From the NCBI RefSeq assembly GCF_900155655.1, contig NZ_LT706987.1, positions 587,976 to 651,975 of the forward strand: DNA of 64,000 nt. The letters run 5' to 3'. Positions 16,158-26,438 of the stretch are shown here, piece by piece (position 1 is the first letter of the stretch; each line of letters starts with the position of its first letter). The DNA is from Prevotella ihumii. Lineage in GTDB: Bacteria; Bacteroidota; Bacteroidia; Bacteroidales; Bacteroidaceae. The notes below the pieces were generated by a model, which saw only the letters and a program-made list of their open reading frames with translations, searched no databases and was not told the origin of the DNA. The translations under genes were made by a program, and so were the position numbers.

Positions 16158-17573
16158 TTACATTCCTAATGCCTTCTTTGCACTGTCATTATTAGGGTTC
16201 ACTGTCAGAACTTTTTGGAAATATTCTTTAGCAAGTTCAGCATTACCCTTCTTTGAATGATAATAACCTAAGCCATAGTAAACTTGTTCAAGATAGAGTT
16301 TAGCATCACCATCAAGGGTTGGTTTAGCTTCTTCAAATGCTGCAACCTTCTTATAGATTTCTGCTACCTTATCAGGATCATTCTTCATTTGTGCAACACT
16401 AGCCTGGTTGAGCCAAATCCAATCTGAGATTGATGGGAATTTGGTTATCATAGTGTCATAAATAGCCATTGCCTTATCGAGAGCAGCATTTCTATCAGCT
16501 GTTTCGGTAAGCTTTCCGGCCTTATCTATATAAGTTTGTGCAAGCTTTGACCAGTCATTTGAATTTGCTTTCTTGCTACGTGCAAGATAATCCATTTGGA
16601 TTTCCAAAGATTTATCTTCGTTGCCCTGCGCTGCATAAACATCTGCAATACTTTTCAAAGGCTCAAGGTTGTCCTTGTCCATTTCGATAGCTTTGTTAAG
16701 GTTTTGCAAAGCCTCGTCATACTGTTGATTGCCACACAAAGCCTTACCATACATAGCGTAGTCGTTAGCAACTTTCTTTCCACTACCAGCAAACATATTC
16801 TTTGCATACTGAAGTGCTTCGCCATACAATCCCTTCTCTGTAGCTGCCATCAATCCAACACGAGAAATATATTCGCTACCAGGGAACTTGTTAAGGCCCG
16901 CCTTAACAACTTCTAATACCTTATCATATTTCTGGAGAATATATGCAGTATAGCTATATTTGTAGAAGTTGTCTTCAGAGAGATTAGCAAAGTTTGATTT
17001 GCTATACCAACTCAACGCCTCCTCATACTTACCATCATTAAGCATAATTTCAGCTGCTGTTGCTTCAACAGGATAATTAGGCTCAACCTTACGCAATTCT
17101 TCAAGTTTTTCAACAGCAACAATTGAATTTACTTGACGATAAACTTTTGCAAAACGTTCGTAAGCTGCTACGTTATGAGGGTCAAGATTAATAGCAGTTT
17201 GATACTGTTGAGCAGCAGCACCTGCATTACCTACGCTATCTTCCAAAGCAGCGATGTCACCAAGAAGGAGGTAGCCAAAAGTACCATTCATCTTCTTATT
17301 ATTAATAATGAGGTCAGCAATTCTCTTAGCTTCACCATAGTTTCTTTGTGCAAGGTAAACATTACCAAGTGCAGCCACAGCTTGCTCATCCTTCTTGTAA
17401 AGCTTCATATATTCTTTAATCAAGTCTTTACCAGCCTTAGAATCATTTGGTGCAGCTTCTAAAGCAGAAATGATAGGGTTAAGAGCAGCCTTATAGCCAT
17501 CATTTTGAGCCATTGCAGGAGTTGACAAACTTAGTATCAAAGCTCCAGCTAATAAATATTTCTTTGTCTTCAT
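16158..17573 (-). CDS. Exported tetratricopeptide-repeat protein of the TonB operon
   Basis: 471 residues with a signal peptide (MKTKKYLLAGALILSLSTPA, cut after AMAQ). The rest is a chain of TPR-like helix pairs; examples are VAALGNVYLAQRNYGEAKRI (about 65-85) and AKLYLEQVYYGLGYYHSKKG (about 425-445). TPR proteins act as periplasmic scaffolds. This one is the last gene of an operon whose earlier genes encode ExbB, two ExbD, TonB and a PstS-like protein, a common Bacteroidota arrangement. It probably supports the energy-transducing complex at the envelope, but its partner is not known. A gap of 105 bp separates it from the PstS-like gene. Confidence 0.85.
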   Translation of the reverse strand: MKTKKYLLAGALILSLSTPAMAQNDGYKAALNPIISALEAAPNDSKAGKDLIKEYMKLYKKDEQAVAALGNVYLAQRNYGEAKRIADLIINNKKMNGTFGYLLLGDIAALEDSVGNAGAAAQQYQTAINLDPHNVAAYERFAKVYRQVNSIVAVEKLEELRKVEPNYPVEATAAEIMLNDGKYEEALSWYSKSNFANLSEDNFYKYSYTAYILQKYDKVLEVVKAGLNKFPGSEYISRVGLMAATEKGLYGEALQYAKNMFAGSGKKVANDYAMYGKALCGNQQYDEALQNLNKAIEMDKDNLEPLKSIADVYAAQGNEDKSLEIQMDYLARSKKANSNDWSKLAQTYIDKAGKLTETADRNAALDKAMAIYDTMITKFPSISDWIWLNQASVAQMKNDPDKVAEIYKKVAAFEEAKPTLDGDAKLYLEQVYYGLGYYHSKKGNAELAKEYFQKVLTVNPNNDSAKKALGM

Positions 17574-17678
17574 AATCGTTATTTATTTAGTTAAACTTAT
17601 GTGGATTACTTTCTTAGACGTATGATAATACTCTTTGTTTAAAAAGTTGTACTCTACAAGACACATATTTCAAAGATT

Positions 17679-18641
17679 TTAATCTGTCTTTACTTTAACT
17701 TCTCGAATATTTATCTCGCCACGATAAGGTAGCAATCCAGTTTTAAGTATAATCTTTTGTCCAATAGGACCAGCTATAAAATTAGCAAAAGCCCAAGGTA
17801 ACGCTTTGTGTGGGTCGGCTACGACAGCATAAATCGTTCTAACAAATGGATAGCGCCCATCAAGGAAGTATGCTTGATAAGGTTGCCAGCTGTTATAATC
17901 TTCAGCCTTACTTGTTTTTGATATAGCCATTACACGTATATCGTTTCTAAATGTGGTGTTTGTAGAGTCTCTTCGATCATTCAACCAATTTGAACCTATC
18001 ACACCTATTGCGTTAGGAGTTTTCTTAACGTACTCTATTACAGCCTTACTATTTTTAGCTGCAACTACGTTTTCGCTCTTAATATTCTTTCCTTCCAAAA
18101 TAGAATCAACAACAAAATGAAGTGTCGCTGATGCTTTGTTGTCGAAAACAACTTCTATTGCCCCCTTAGTAGACTGAGGATAGAGTTGATTCCAATTTTT
18201 AACTTCGCCTTTAAGAAGTCGTTTTACATCGCTTACAGTGATGCAAGAGTCTGTATTTTGTTTGTTTATGATAAAAGCTATACCATCATAACCCACAGGG
18301 AATACTGACGGAATAGGTCCTTTACCTTGTAATATTGCATCTTCACCCTTGGTAAGTCCGTGCGAGGTAAAGAAAAGATTGACTTTGAGGTCAAGCAACA
18401 TCTTCATACCTGTGTTATCGTCAGTATAAATAGGTAAGAGATGAGTTTGAGGATAACGATATTGATAAACTTGCAATTCTTCCTCAATAAAAGGACTAAA
18501 ACTTTCGTCAGAGGCGAACTTAATCGTCCCTGACGTTGGTGTATCTGTTCTACCATCCTTTGCCTTTTTCTCTCCACAAGAAGAGAAAAGGCTAAGTGAT
18601 AGTATCAATCCTACAAAAATGTAGAACGTGGATCTTTTCAT
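17679..18641 (-). CDS. PstS-like phosphate-binding lipoprotein
   Basis: 320 residues. The N-terminus MKRSTFYIFVGLILSLSLFS ends in SSC, a lipobox, so the protein should be a lipoprotein. The mature part resembles PstS-type periplasmic binding proteins (TIKFASDESFSPFIEEELQV, then a late segment LPWAFANFIAGPIGQKIILK). No pstCAB transporter genes are nearby. Instead the gene lies inside the TonB-ExbB-ExbD operon, so it probably serves that system rather than an ABC importer. Ligand unproven. Confidence 0.82.
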   Translation of the reverse strand: MKRSTFYIFVGLILSLSLFSSCGEKKAKDGRTDTPTSGTIKFASDESFSPFIEEELQVYQYRYPQTHLLPIYTDDNTGMKMLLDLKVNLFFTSHGLTKGEDAILQGKGPIPSVFPVGYDGIAFIINKQNTDSCITVSDVKRLLKGEVKNWNQLYPQSTKGAIEVVFDNKASATLHFVVDSILEGKNIKSENVVAAKNSKAVIEYVKKTPNAIGVIGSNWLNDRRDSTNTTFRNDIRVMAISKTSKAEDYNSWQPYQAYFLDGRYPFVRTIYAVVADPHKALPWAFANFIAGPIGQKIILKTGLLPYRGEINIREVKVKTD

Positions 18642-18667
18642 ATAATCTGCTTTTTTATTGCTAAAAA

Positions 18668-19555
18668 TTAGTTGAGCTTAAATGTAACAGGGAGTGTAAA
18701 CCAAACGTTTGCAGGCTGTCCGTTGTTCATACCTGGGGTCCATTTTGGCATACTATTTACAACACGGAGAGCTTCTCGGTCGAGAGATGGGTCTACGCCA
18801 CGTGCAATCTGTGCTTGACTTACGCTACCGTCACGTCCTACAACGAACTTAACAATAACGCGTCCCTGAATGCCATTTTCCTGAGCAACAGCAGGATACT
18901 GCAAGTGTGATGACAACCACTGGTTAACATTACCCTTGAAAGCAGGCATCTGCTCAGCTGAAGTAAAGATTTTCTTTTCAATATCTTCTGCTGGTGCTTC
19001 TACCTTTGGTGCTTCTGCTACAGGCTTCTCAATCTTTGGAACAATCTGCTCTGGAGTAGCAACTGTACTTCTGTCTGCAACAACGGCACGGTCTTCAACA
19101 CCTTCCTTTGTTTCAGTACCTACAGCCTTTGTTTCCTTGTTCATCTTAATCATAGGAGGCATTTCTTCTTTTACATCTTTATCATCTTTGATGACAGGAG
19201 CTGTAAATTTCACAGTAGCACGAGTTTCAGGAACAACCTTTTCAGGTTCAATCTTCTTAGGTTCGTCCTTCTTCTGCTGCTCTTTGCGCTTCTGTTGTTC
19301 CTTCTTAGCTTGTTCAAGAGCCATCAACTCCATTTTAGCTGCATACGCTTCTTGAGCTGCGAGGTCATCGTTGTGCTTTTTAATTTGGTAAGCCAAATAT
19401 CCACCACCGAGGAATGCAGCAACAAGCAGAATAGCTAATGCTTTGATATTACGCTGTGAAACAGACTTACGAAGTTGGTATGCTCCGTATTCCTTATTTT
19501 TATCAGCGAATACCATATCGACCCATTTAGGATCGTATAGATCTATTTTTGACAT
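18668..19555 (-). CDS. tonB: Energy transducer TonB
   Basis: 295 residues: a cytoplasmic N-terminus (DPKWVDMVFADKNKEYGAYQ), one membrane helix at about 36-55 (ALAILLVAAFLGGGYLAYQI), a Lys/Glu/Pro-rich periplasmic linker (about 75-190) and the C-terminal TonB domain, with LQYPAVAQENGIQGRVIVKF and a late MPKWTPGMNNGQPANVWFTL. TonB passes the proton-motive energy harvested by ExbB-ExbD to outer-membrane receptors. It follows the second exbD after 35 bp and precedes the PstS-like gene by 26 bp. Confidence 0.93.
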   Translation of the reverse strand: MSKIDLYDPKWVDMVFADKNKEYGAYQLRKSVSQRNIKALAILLVAAFLGGGYLAYQIKKHNDDLAAQEAYAAKMELMALEQAKKEQQKRKEQQKKDEPKKIEPEKVVPETRATVKFTAPVIKDDKDVKEEMPPMIKMNKETKAVGTETKEGVEDRAVVADRSTVATPEQIVPKIEKPVAEAPKVEAPAEDIEKKIFTSAEQMPAFKGNVNQWLSSHLQYPAVAQENGIQGRVIVKFVVGRDGSVSQAQIARGVDPSLDREALRVVNSMPKWTPGMNNGQPANVWFTLPVTFKLN

Positions 19556-19590
19556 GTTCTTTTTCTTTAATTGTTAATACATCAATGAAT

Positions 19591-20262
19591 TTAAGCATTA
19601 ATACCCTTCTTCAAAAGCAATGCTTTTTCTTCTGGGCTAAGCTTATCAATGACATAAGTTGCAATGTATGAAATCTGCATTTCATCGAGAATATCTACAA
19701 GATGGCTATAAGCTGCTTTGTCAGTTGGTTTGATGATTACCGTTAGCGTTGGTATCTTCCTTCCACTGACGTTACCCAACTTAATTTGAGTAAGCTCAGC
19801 TTGATAGATGCTGTCTGGATAAGACTTAGGGTTAGCATTCTTCTTCTTGTTCAACTCTTGTACGGCAATGCGCATATCGTTGAAAGGAACACTTGCACCA
19901 TTGTCTACTTCCTTGTGTTGAAGAACGTAGCGAATACCTGTTTTGCCTGCACTCCAATCGGCTGGTTTCAACCAATTAGGGTTATCCAATTCAGGTTTTC
20001 CTTCTCCATAAAACATCTTATCATCCTCGCCGATGAAGATTGTAATAGAGTGAGACTCTTTAGCCTCATTTTTCTTTGCATCAGGTTGGTTTTTGTCATT
20101 ACTTGGCATGGTCAACTCCATAGTTGAAGGCTTGCTAAGTGATGTACAAAGCATAAAGAAAGTAATCAGCAACATAAGCATATCCACCATAGGCGTAAAG
20201 TCTACGCGTACGGTCATTTTCTTCTGCTTGCCGCCTCCTTTTCCTGTATCCATCATATCCAT
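19591..20262 (-). CDS. exbD: ExbD-type biopolymer transport protein (second copy)
   Basis: 223 residues. The membrane segment near residues 20-45 reads VDFTPMVDMLMLLITFFMLC, with the conserved Asp of the ExbD/TolR proton path. A long periplasmic part follows, including a segment absent from the shorter enterobacterial proteins (about 75-120). The C-terminal ExbD fold contains IPTLTVIIKPTDKAAYSHLV. It starts 3 bp after the upstream exbD paralogue, so the two are probably translated together and may form heteromers around the ExbB pentamer. Confidence 0.9.
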   Translation of the reverse strand: MDMMDTGKGGGKQKKMTVRVDFTPMVDMLMLLITFFMLCTSLSKPSTMELTMPSNDKNQPDAKKNEAKESHSITIFIGEDDKMFYGEGKPELDNPNWLKPADWSAGKTGIRYVLQHKEVDNGASVPFNDMRIAVQELNKKKNANPKSYPDSIYQAELTQIKLGNVSGRKIPTLTVIIKPTDKAAYSHLVDILDEMQISYIATYVIDKLSPEEKALLLKKGINA

Positions 20263-20265
20263 AGT

Positions 20266-20922
20266 TTATTCCTCCTTAGCAGATGCAGCTTCTGCACCCT
20301 TTTTAGCGTCCAACTGTGTGATCATATAGTAATGGCTTTCGTCCATATCTTGGAGTTCACTCATCACTTTCTTAACTGTTCCATAAGGAGTTTTAGCATC
20401 AGACTTCAAGGCAATTCTAACTTTAGGATTTACCTGACGGGCTGCATTAACCCATTGCTGAAATTCTGTCATCTCCTGTCCCTGGATACTATCGAGAGGT
20501 ATTCCCATCTTTGGGAGTTGCTCACTACGAACCTTTGCTGGCTTTGCAAGATAACCTGCAAGCTCTTCAAGAGGTGCTCCAAATGTAGATTCAGCTAAGA
20601 ATGTTTTCTTTTGCTCTGGTGACAATGATGTTACCATATCCACGATCTGAGCCAATTCATTCGTGTTGTCGTAGCTCATAAATACCTGGCCATTGCCAGT
20701 TGGTTGTCCATTAGCACCTTTTTCAGGGCTAATGAGTACTGTCAAGACACCATTTTCAGGCACTTTCATATCGGAAACCGAACCTGGGGTGTTTACTTTC
20801 ACAGGCTCATTCTTCACGAATGTAGAAGTGAGCATAAAGAAAGTAAGCAGCAAGGTCATAACGTCCGACATCGGCGTCATATCGATCCAAGTGTCTTTTT
20901 TCTCAATTTTTACTTTACCCAT
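20266..20922 (-). CDS. exbD: ExbD-type biopolymer transport protein (first copy)
   Basis: 218 residues: membrane helix with the conserved Asp in IDMTPMSDVMTLLLTFFMLT (about 12-32), then a periplasmic domain ending in FQQWVNAARQVNPKVRIALK and a DAKTPYGTVKKVMSELQDM stretch typical of ExbD. It differs clearly from the second copy just downstream, so the pair is an old duplication with division of labour rather than a recent one. It stands between exbB (30 bp upstream) and the second exbD. Confidence 0.9.
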   Translation of the reverse strand: MGKVKIEKKDTWIDMTPMSDVMTLLLTFFMLTSTFVKNEPVKVNTPGSVSDMKVPENGVLTVLISPEKGANGQPTGNGQVFMSYDNTNELAQIVDMVTSLSPEQKKTFLAESTFGAPLEELAGYLAKPAKVRSEQLPKMGIPLDSIQGQEMTEFQQWVNAARQVNPKVRIALKSDAKTPYGTVKKVMSELQDMDESHYYMITQLDAKKGAEAASAKEE

Positions 20923-20952
20923 AGCGATAAAATTTTAAAGGGTTAGCAAAAA

Positions 20953-21792
20953 TTAAGCTTCGTCTGTGTGGTTTACTTCGTATGTCTGAGCGATAGAATA
21001 ACCAACTTCGTCGAGAGCGTATGTCAACTTATCAACCTTGTTTGAGAAGTAGTTGTAAGAAACTACTGCACACCAAGAAGTTGCGATACCGAATGCAGTA
21101 TTGATCAACGCCTCAGAGATACCTGCAGAAAGTGCAGCTGAGTCAGCACCACCACCTGAAGCCAAAGCTGAGAACGACTTGATCATACCAGTTACAGTAC
21201 CGAGAAGACCTGTAAGTGTACCGAGTGTAACGAGTGTAGCGATGATTGGGAGGTTCATTGTAAGAGTTGGCATCTCAAGCTGAGTTGCTTCTTCGTGAGC
21301 CTGCTGAATCTTAGCTACCTTCTGACCCTTTTTCAAGTTTGCATTAGCGCCTGTTTCCATGTCCTTATAAGCGTTCAAAGAGGCCTTAACAACGTTAGCT
21401 ACAGAACCTTTCTGTTGGTCGCAAAGCTGATTAGCCTTAGCCAAATCGTTAGCGTTCAAAGCTTTCTTGATGTTTGTAACGAACTTAGGAAGAGCACCCT
21501 TGCCGAAAGCAGTCTTCAAAGCCAACCAACGCTCGATAGACATAGCGAGCACTGTGAGCAACAAAGTGTGGATAACAGGCACAACGATACCACCTTTGTA
21601 GATAGTACCCCAAACGTCTGCTGGATGTTCGTTTGTACCTGGATCTTGGAAGTGCATATCGTTTGCGAACCAAGTAAAGAACAGTGTAAATGCTACAACT
21701 GCGCATACTGCGATTACCCAAAATGCACCTCTAACTCCTGTGAAGCCCTCTGATTTTTTCTGTGGGGCTGCTTTTTGTTGTGTAGTTGCCAT
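20953..21792 (-). CDS. exbB: ExbB/TolQ-type proton channel protein
   Basis: 279 residues with membrane segments at about 20-44 (GAFWVIAVCAVVAFTLFFTW), about 66-88 (GGIVVPVIHTLLLTVLAMSI), about 180-205 (NLPIIATLVTLGTLTGLLGT) and about 228-250. The TLGTLTGLLGTVTGMIKSF region is the family hallmark. It forms the inner-membrane motor with the two ExbD proteins. First gene of the operon; its leader and probable promoter lie in the 800-bp AT-rich gap upstream. Confidence 0.93.
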   Translation of the reverse strand: MATTQQKAAPQKKSEGFTGVRGAFWVIAVCAVVAFTLFFTWFANDMHFQDPGTNEHPADVWGTIYKGGIVVPVIHTLLLTVLAMSIERWLALKTAFGKGALPKFVTNIKKALNANDLAKANQLCDQQKGSVANVVKASLNAYKDMETGANANLKKGQKVAKIQQAHEEATQLEMPTLTMNLPIIATLVTLGTLTGLLGTVTGMIKSFSALASGGGADSAALSAGISEALINTAFGIATSWCAVVSYNYFSNKVDKLTYALDEVGYSIAQTYEVNHTDEA

Positions 21793-22597
21793 AATTTTGA
21801 TAAAATTTTAATTTTTAGTTATAAATGAATTGAATTATTAATATCTTATTGATTTTTAAGAGTTTGGATATTTAGGCTAACCTTTTAAGGCTTCCTTTTC
21901 TCCACATTCTTGGCAAAGATAACAATTAATGAAGAATTAAATCTATGATTAATATCTTTTAACAGTTAATTTTTCTATTGCTTTATCTCTCTTTTTCTCC
22001 TTTATTTTTTGCGTTTTAAGGCAATCTTGTATAAAAAGTTTACCTTTCAACAATTATCTTTTTATTTTCGTTTATGAACTTAATCGTTTGCTAATTGAAT
22101 GTTTATATTTGTTTACAAGTTATATTATATATAGCTTTTTTTAATATTAAGAGCAGACAAAAGAGAAACCGAAGTCAACTTTACTAAGTTGTTCTATTTT
22201 TCCTTAATCAGTCTATATTGCTTAAAACATCTATCTAAAGAATATGAAACATATATGTTTGACATAGCCAAAGTTAAACTTTGAGAAGCTCACATACAAG
22301 TATCTATCACCAAATAGTTGCAAGTTTGATTATTAGAATTTAATCTCTAAACTTGATTGTTCTATTTTTCTAATGCTATTTTATGAAATAAGACATTTTA
22401 TATCAATGCCTATTCATCTCTGCAAGCAAATGTTTTTTAAGGCTGGTTCTATAAAGCCATATCTATGATTTGATATACAAAGATACTACTTTTTTTACAA
22501 TATAACGCAAAAAGAATGGCATTATTTCATTCTAAGAGAAAGAAATAATGCCATTTTATTAAATTTTGAAGTATTTTACATCATTTAGCCCTATTGC
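21793..22597. other. 805-bp AT-rich intergenic region
   Basis: No gene is supported here. It holds the exbB leader, one copy of the palindromic repeat family (AAACATATATGTTT at 22247-22260 and CAAAGTTAAACTTTG at 22269-22283), a decayed end of the MITE-like element (AAGGCTGGTTCTATAAA near 22439) and the ribBA terminator at 22515-22555. Confidence 0.7.
22515..22555 (-). terminator. Terminator of ribBA
   Basis: AATGGCATTATTTC pairs with GAAATAATGCCATT, 42 bp beyond the ribBA stop. The stem is A+T-flanked on both sides, so it may work in both directions. Confidence 0.75.
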
Positions 22598-23809
22598 TTA
22601 CAGATGCAGATTGTGCCCCATTCGTTCCTTCTTTGTTTTAAGATAGCGATAATCATATTGGTTTGGACTAACCTCAATTGCAACGTTTTCAGTAATTTCC
22701 AAGCCATACGCTTCCAATCCTACACGCTTTGTAGGATTATTGGTCAACAAGCGCATCTTATGCACGCCAAGATGGCGAAGCATCTGTGCTCCACACCCAT
22801 AGTCGCGTTCATCAGGCTTAAAACCTAAGTGAACATTAGCGTCTACAGTATCCAATCCTTGCTCATCTTGTAACTTATAAGCTGCTATTTTATTCATCAG
22901 TCCAATACCACGACCTTCTTGCTGCATATAAATTAATACACCTTTCCCTTCTTTTTCTATCATCTGTATTGCTTTATGCAACTGTTCACCACAATCACAG
23001 CGTTGACTACCAAGTATATCTCCAGTAGCGCAAGATGAATGTACACGTACCAATATTGGCTCATCTTCTTTCCATTCACCTTTTATGAGAGCCATGTGTT
23101 CTACTCCGTTATTTTTCTGTCGGAAAGGTATCATACGAAAATCACCATATACTGTTGGGAGATTTATCTCGTTACCTATTTCTATTATAGACTCTTTGGC
23201 AAGACGATAGGCAATAATGTCTTTAATAGTGATAATTTTCATTCCCCATTCTTTCGCTTTCACGATAAGATCGGGCATACGCGACATTGAACCGTCCTCA
23301 TTCATTATCTCCATTAATACACCTGCTGGATAGCAACCTGCTAAACGACAAAGGTCAATAGCTGCTTCTGTATGACCCGAACGGCGAAGCACACCATTTT
23401 CTTGTGCATACAGCGGATTGATGTGTCCTGGACGCCCAAAGGTTTCAGGCTTTGAATTTGGGTCTGCCAATGCTTTAATGGTTTCTGCACGGTCGTGTGT
23501 AGATACGCCGGTAGTACAACCTTCTAATTTATCAACCGTTACCGTGAAAGGTGTACTAAGCATTGAAGTATTATCAGAAACCTGATGTGGGAGTTCTAAT
23601 TCTTCTGCTCGTGAAATTGTTATCGGTACGCAAAGAACACCACGTGCATTCTTCAACATAAAGTTTACTTTCTCTGGGGTAATCATTTCAGCAGCCATAA
23701 TAAGATCGCCTTCGTTCTCGCGGTCCTCATCGTCCACCACAATAACAAACTTACCTTCCTTAAAGTCTTTTAGTGCATCTTCTATGCTACTGAGTTCAAA
23801 GTTTTCCAT
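22598..23809 (-). CDS. ribBA: Bifunctional 3,4-dihydroxy-2-butanone-4-phosphate synthase / GTP cyclohydrolase II
   Basis: 403 residues covering the two entry reactions of riboflavin synthesis. The RibB half (about 1-205) shows [29 protein letters not shown] and [11 protein letters not shown]. The RibA half (about 206-400) shows the zinc-binding cysteines in [20 protein letters not shown], then [20 protein letters not shown]. Both active sites look complete. It stands alone with its own terminator, and no FMN riboswitch was recognised in the short gap upstream. Confidence 0.96.
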   Translation of the reverse strand: MENFELSSIEDALKDFKEGKFVIVVDDEDRENEGDLIMAAEMITPEKVNFMLKNARGVLCVPITISRAEELELPHQVSDNTSMLSTPFTVTVDKLEGCTTGVSTHDRAETIKALADPNSKPETFGRPGHINPLYAQENGVLRRSGHTEAAIDLCRLAGCYPAGVLMEIMNEDGSMSRMPDLIVKAKEWGMKIITIKDIIAYRLAKESIIEIGNEINLPTVYGDFRMIPFRQKNNGVEHMALIKGEWKEDEPILVRVHSSCATGDILGSQRCDCGEQLHKAIQMIEKEGKGVLIYMQQEGRGIGLMNKIAAYKLQDEQGLDTVDANVHLGFKPDERDYGCGAQMLRHLGVHKMRLLTNNPTKRVGLEAYGLEITENVAIEVSPNQYDYRYLKTKKERMGHNLHL

Positions 23810-23887
23810 AAAATTTTATTCTCATTTTAAAGCAGCTTTTGTGTTTGGAAGTCTGCTTTATCTATTATTACATTTTATCTCTTTTCA

Positions 23888-25798
23888 CTATCCCTTTGGG
23901 GCAGTTATTTTATTTATTTCAGATATAATATTTTCATTCACCGTCTTGATGGTTTTAAGGTCTCCATACAGCCTCAACCTAAATCGCCACATTCTGATAT
24001 AGCAGAACAAGCCAACGGGGACAAAGATAGCCGCAAGGATATTCATCCATTTATGGTCAAATGGGCGTGTGTGCGCCTTTGTTACAAGGAATGGATATTT
24101 GTTCAACTCGGATATAATGAGTCTATTTCGTGTATTACCCAAATCTTCTATCACCGTTTCCATTTCTTCGCTAATGCGTTCTATCTCGTGATCGGGCTGA
24201 TATTTAAAGAAGGTTCGTATCACATTCGGAGGCGATTTCAAGTGTACCTTCTCTGCGTATGCTACTATTTCTTTATTCAGTTTGCTAAGCGTTTCAGCGT
24301 CTTCTATATAGTGAGGTGTATTTATAATTACCTCTTTCGAGCTTATACTTCGTTTCACACGCAAGCCCAACATACGCATTAGCAAGTTGCGATACAAATC
24401 CATATTAAATACAGCCGAGTCGTTGTTGGCTTTATAGGTAATAAATATTGCTGTCGGAATAAGAATAGTAGGCGACATACCTTTACCAAACCATATTGCC
24501 CACGTGCCTTGGCGCGCCATACGATAACCTGTATTGTCCAACGTGTAATAAATGATGTACACTAATACGCTTATAATAATTGGCAAGCCCAATCCACCTT
24601 TCTTAATAATAGCACCCAAGGGCGCACCAATAAAGAAGAATATCAAGCACGTTAGAGCCAATGTGTATTTATTGATTTCTTCTATCGTGTGTTGCCGTAT
24701 TACCTTATCAGCATCAGAGGTCACCATGGCCTTAAAGTCGAGGTCTGATACGGCTTGCTGACTCACACTCAATGCGTTATCAATAGTGCGGCGACGTTCT
24801 TCAGGCGACATCTTTTCGTAAAGCGAATCAACGTTCATCGGTTTGGTAGACAATATTTGCCTTACCAACTTTCGGTCTTGCTTTTTTAGTTTGACAGGTG
24901 CGTAGTACATTGTCTTTGCATCAGCAAAATAAGCCTTGCCCACACTATCGTAAACAGTGATAAGCGAGTCTCTATCCTGACGAATTTTGCTTATTCCCTT
25001 TGTACGGGCATCGCTCGACAAGCCTGAAGCATCTGAAAGGTTAAAGTCAGCATCAAAGTCGATTAGTATCTTCTTGTGCGCAAAGGTTTCACGGCGATAA
25101 GGCACATTGGCACTATTGCCCAACTCTTGCGACCGCATATTCTCAAACCATTCTCCGTTCCATAGGTTCAGTACCAAATGCTTCTTCTCTGCTGTAGATT
25201 GCAACATACCCGAATCGGCAAGAATAATAGCTTGGTCTTCATAGCTATCTGTCATTCGGTATATCATTATATTATAAAGGTGTCCCGTCTCTAAGTTTTT
25301 CTTCTCTACATAAAGATTGGTCTGCGGAATACCATCGTAAAACACTCCTTCGGGGATTTCTAATTCTGGACTTTTCTGTTGCATAGAGATAAGCAATTGT
25401 GTGAGCTTTCTATGCGCATCAGGACTAATATTATTCTGAATATAAAACGAGCCTACTGCTATCAACGACACAATAACAATAAGTCCACGAAATGCTTTTA
25501 TAAGCGGAACACCTGCCGACTTTATAGCTGTAAATTCAGAGCTTTCGCCCAAATTACCAAACGTGATAAGCGATGAAAGCAATATAGCAATAGGCAAAGC
25601 TTGTGGAACAGCCATCAAAGCCATGTGCCAAAAAAACTCTGCAAGCACATCTACCGACAATCCTTTGCCCACCAATTTTTCAGCATACTTCCACACCATT
25701 TGCATCATCAATACAAATATACTGATGAAAAACGCACCTGTGAAAAGCATACCAAACTGCTTTGCGATGAATATGTCTAACTTTTTGATACGAAACAT
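23888..25798 (-). CDS. LptF/LptG family permease (long Bacteroidota form)
   Basis: 636 residues, much longer than the enterobacterial LptF/LptG (about 360), as is usual in this phylum. N-terminal membrane helices (about 12-35, 60-80, 100-120) are followed by a large periplasmic domain. A second set of helices lies at about 375-400 (YTLALTCLIFFFIGAPLGAI), 405-425 and 440-460, and the C-terminus adds a cytoplasmic extension and a last helix pair (about 585-610). LptFG with LptB extracts lipopolysaccharide from the inner membrane. Which of LptF or LptG this represents cannot be told from sequence alone. Confidence 0.88.
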   Translation of the reverse strand: MFRIKKLDIFIAKQFGMLFTGAFFISIFVLMMQMVWKYAEKLVGKGLSVDVLAEFFWHMALMAVPQALPIAILLSSLITFGNLGESSEFTAIKSAGVPLIKAFRGLIVIVSLIAVGSFYIQNNISPDAHRKLTQLLISMQQKSPELEIPEGVFYDGIPQTNLYVEKKNLETGHLYNIMIYRMTDSYEDQAIILADSGMLQSTAEKKHLVLNLWNGEWFENMRSQELGNSANVPYRRETFAHKKILIDFDADFNLSDASGLSSDARTKGISKIRQDRDSLITVYDSVGKAYFADAKTMYYAPVKLKKQDRKLVRQILSTKPMNVDSLYEKMSPEERRRTIDNALSVSQQAVSDLDFKAMVTSDADKVIRQHTIEEINKYTLALTCLIFFFIGAPLGAIIKKGGLGLPIIISVLVYIIYYTLDNTGYRMARQGTWAIWFGKGMSPTILIPTAIFITYKANNDSAVFNMDLYRNLLMRMLGLRVKRSISSKEVIINTPHYIEDAETLSKLNKEIVAYAEKVHLKSPPNVIRTFFKYQPDHEIERISEEMETVIEDLGNTRNRLIISELNKYPFLVTKAHTRPFDHKWMNILAAIFVPVGLFCYIRMWRFRLRLYGDLKTIKTVNENIISEINKITAPKG

Positions 25799-25906
25799 AG
25801 TTCGATAGCGAATGTACTATTGCACAAATCATTTGCAAAATTACACAAAATAATCTGAGAAACCACGCTTTTATATATTTTTATTATCGTGGCATTTCAC
25901 TACAAA

Positions 25907-26302
25907 CTAAATTCCAGAGATTGTTCTAAACCGCTCCATATTCTCGTTCCATATCTCTATCAAGTCGCCTACTTCGTCTTTTTCAGCAAAGTCGGTCACT
26001 TTTAAGTGATAGTAATCGTCCAATTCGTTCTTCACCAACTTCATTTCCCAATACGTTTCCTCTTCATCATCATTCCAATGGAAACGAATAAGACCATTCA
26101 CCCGATGTTCTAAAATTGTAGCTGTATGCGACTGATGCTCCTTCATTGGGTTGCCCCAAGTAAAGACAATTTCGTTCTCAATCGTCTTCACATCGTTAGC
26201 CAACCATTTTTTCCATCCGCTATCCGTCCCTATAAGTTGCCAAATCAGCTTTGCCGATTTCGACTTTAATTCATATTCTAACTCTATTTTTTGTTTCATC
26301 AT
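25907..26302 (-). CDS. START-like domain protein
   Basis: 131 residues forming a single SRPBCC/START-like fold: an N-terminal strand (QKIELEYELKSKSAKLIWQL), the helix-grip beginning in GWKKWLANDV, and a long C-terminal helix (EVGDLIEIWNENMERFRTIS). Conserved single-domain proteins of this kind occur throughout Bacteroidota with no assigned ligand. The gene stands between the LptF/G gene and tRNA-Met, 108 bp upstream of the former on the same strand. Confidence 0.72.
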   Translation of the reverse strand: MMKQKIELEYELKSKSAKLIWQLIGTDSGWKKWLANDVKTIENEIVFTWGNPMKEHQSHTATILEHRVNGLIRFHWNDDEEETYWEMKLVKNELDDYYHLKVTDFAEKDEVGDLIEIWNENMERFRTISGI

Positions 26303-26374
26303 TGCGATTTTTATAGGTTCATTTGCAAATATAGTCCATTTTTTCGATTTTCCTAAATAATTTTCGAAATAAAT

Positions 26375-26405
26375 TTGTTGGATTAAAAAAAAGTCTATAC
26401 CTTTG
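26375..26405 (+). promoter_or_regulatory. Promoter of tRNA-Met
   Basis: TTG at 26375-26377, 20-bp spacer, TACCTTTG at 26398-26405. A full Bacteroidota promoter 33 bp before the tRNA. Confidence 0.75.
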
Positions 26406-26438
26406 CACTCGCTTTTGAGAACGAAAGCTGAAAATGAT

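Noticed and set aside
17679..18641. Phosphate ABC transporter locus
   Set aside because: The binding-protein-like gene has no pstC, pstA or pstB beside it and belongs to the TonB operon.
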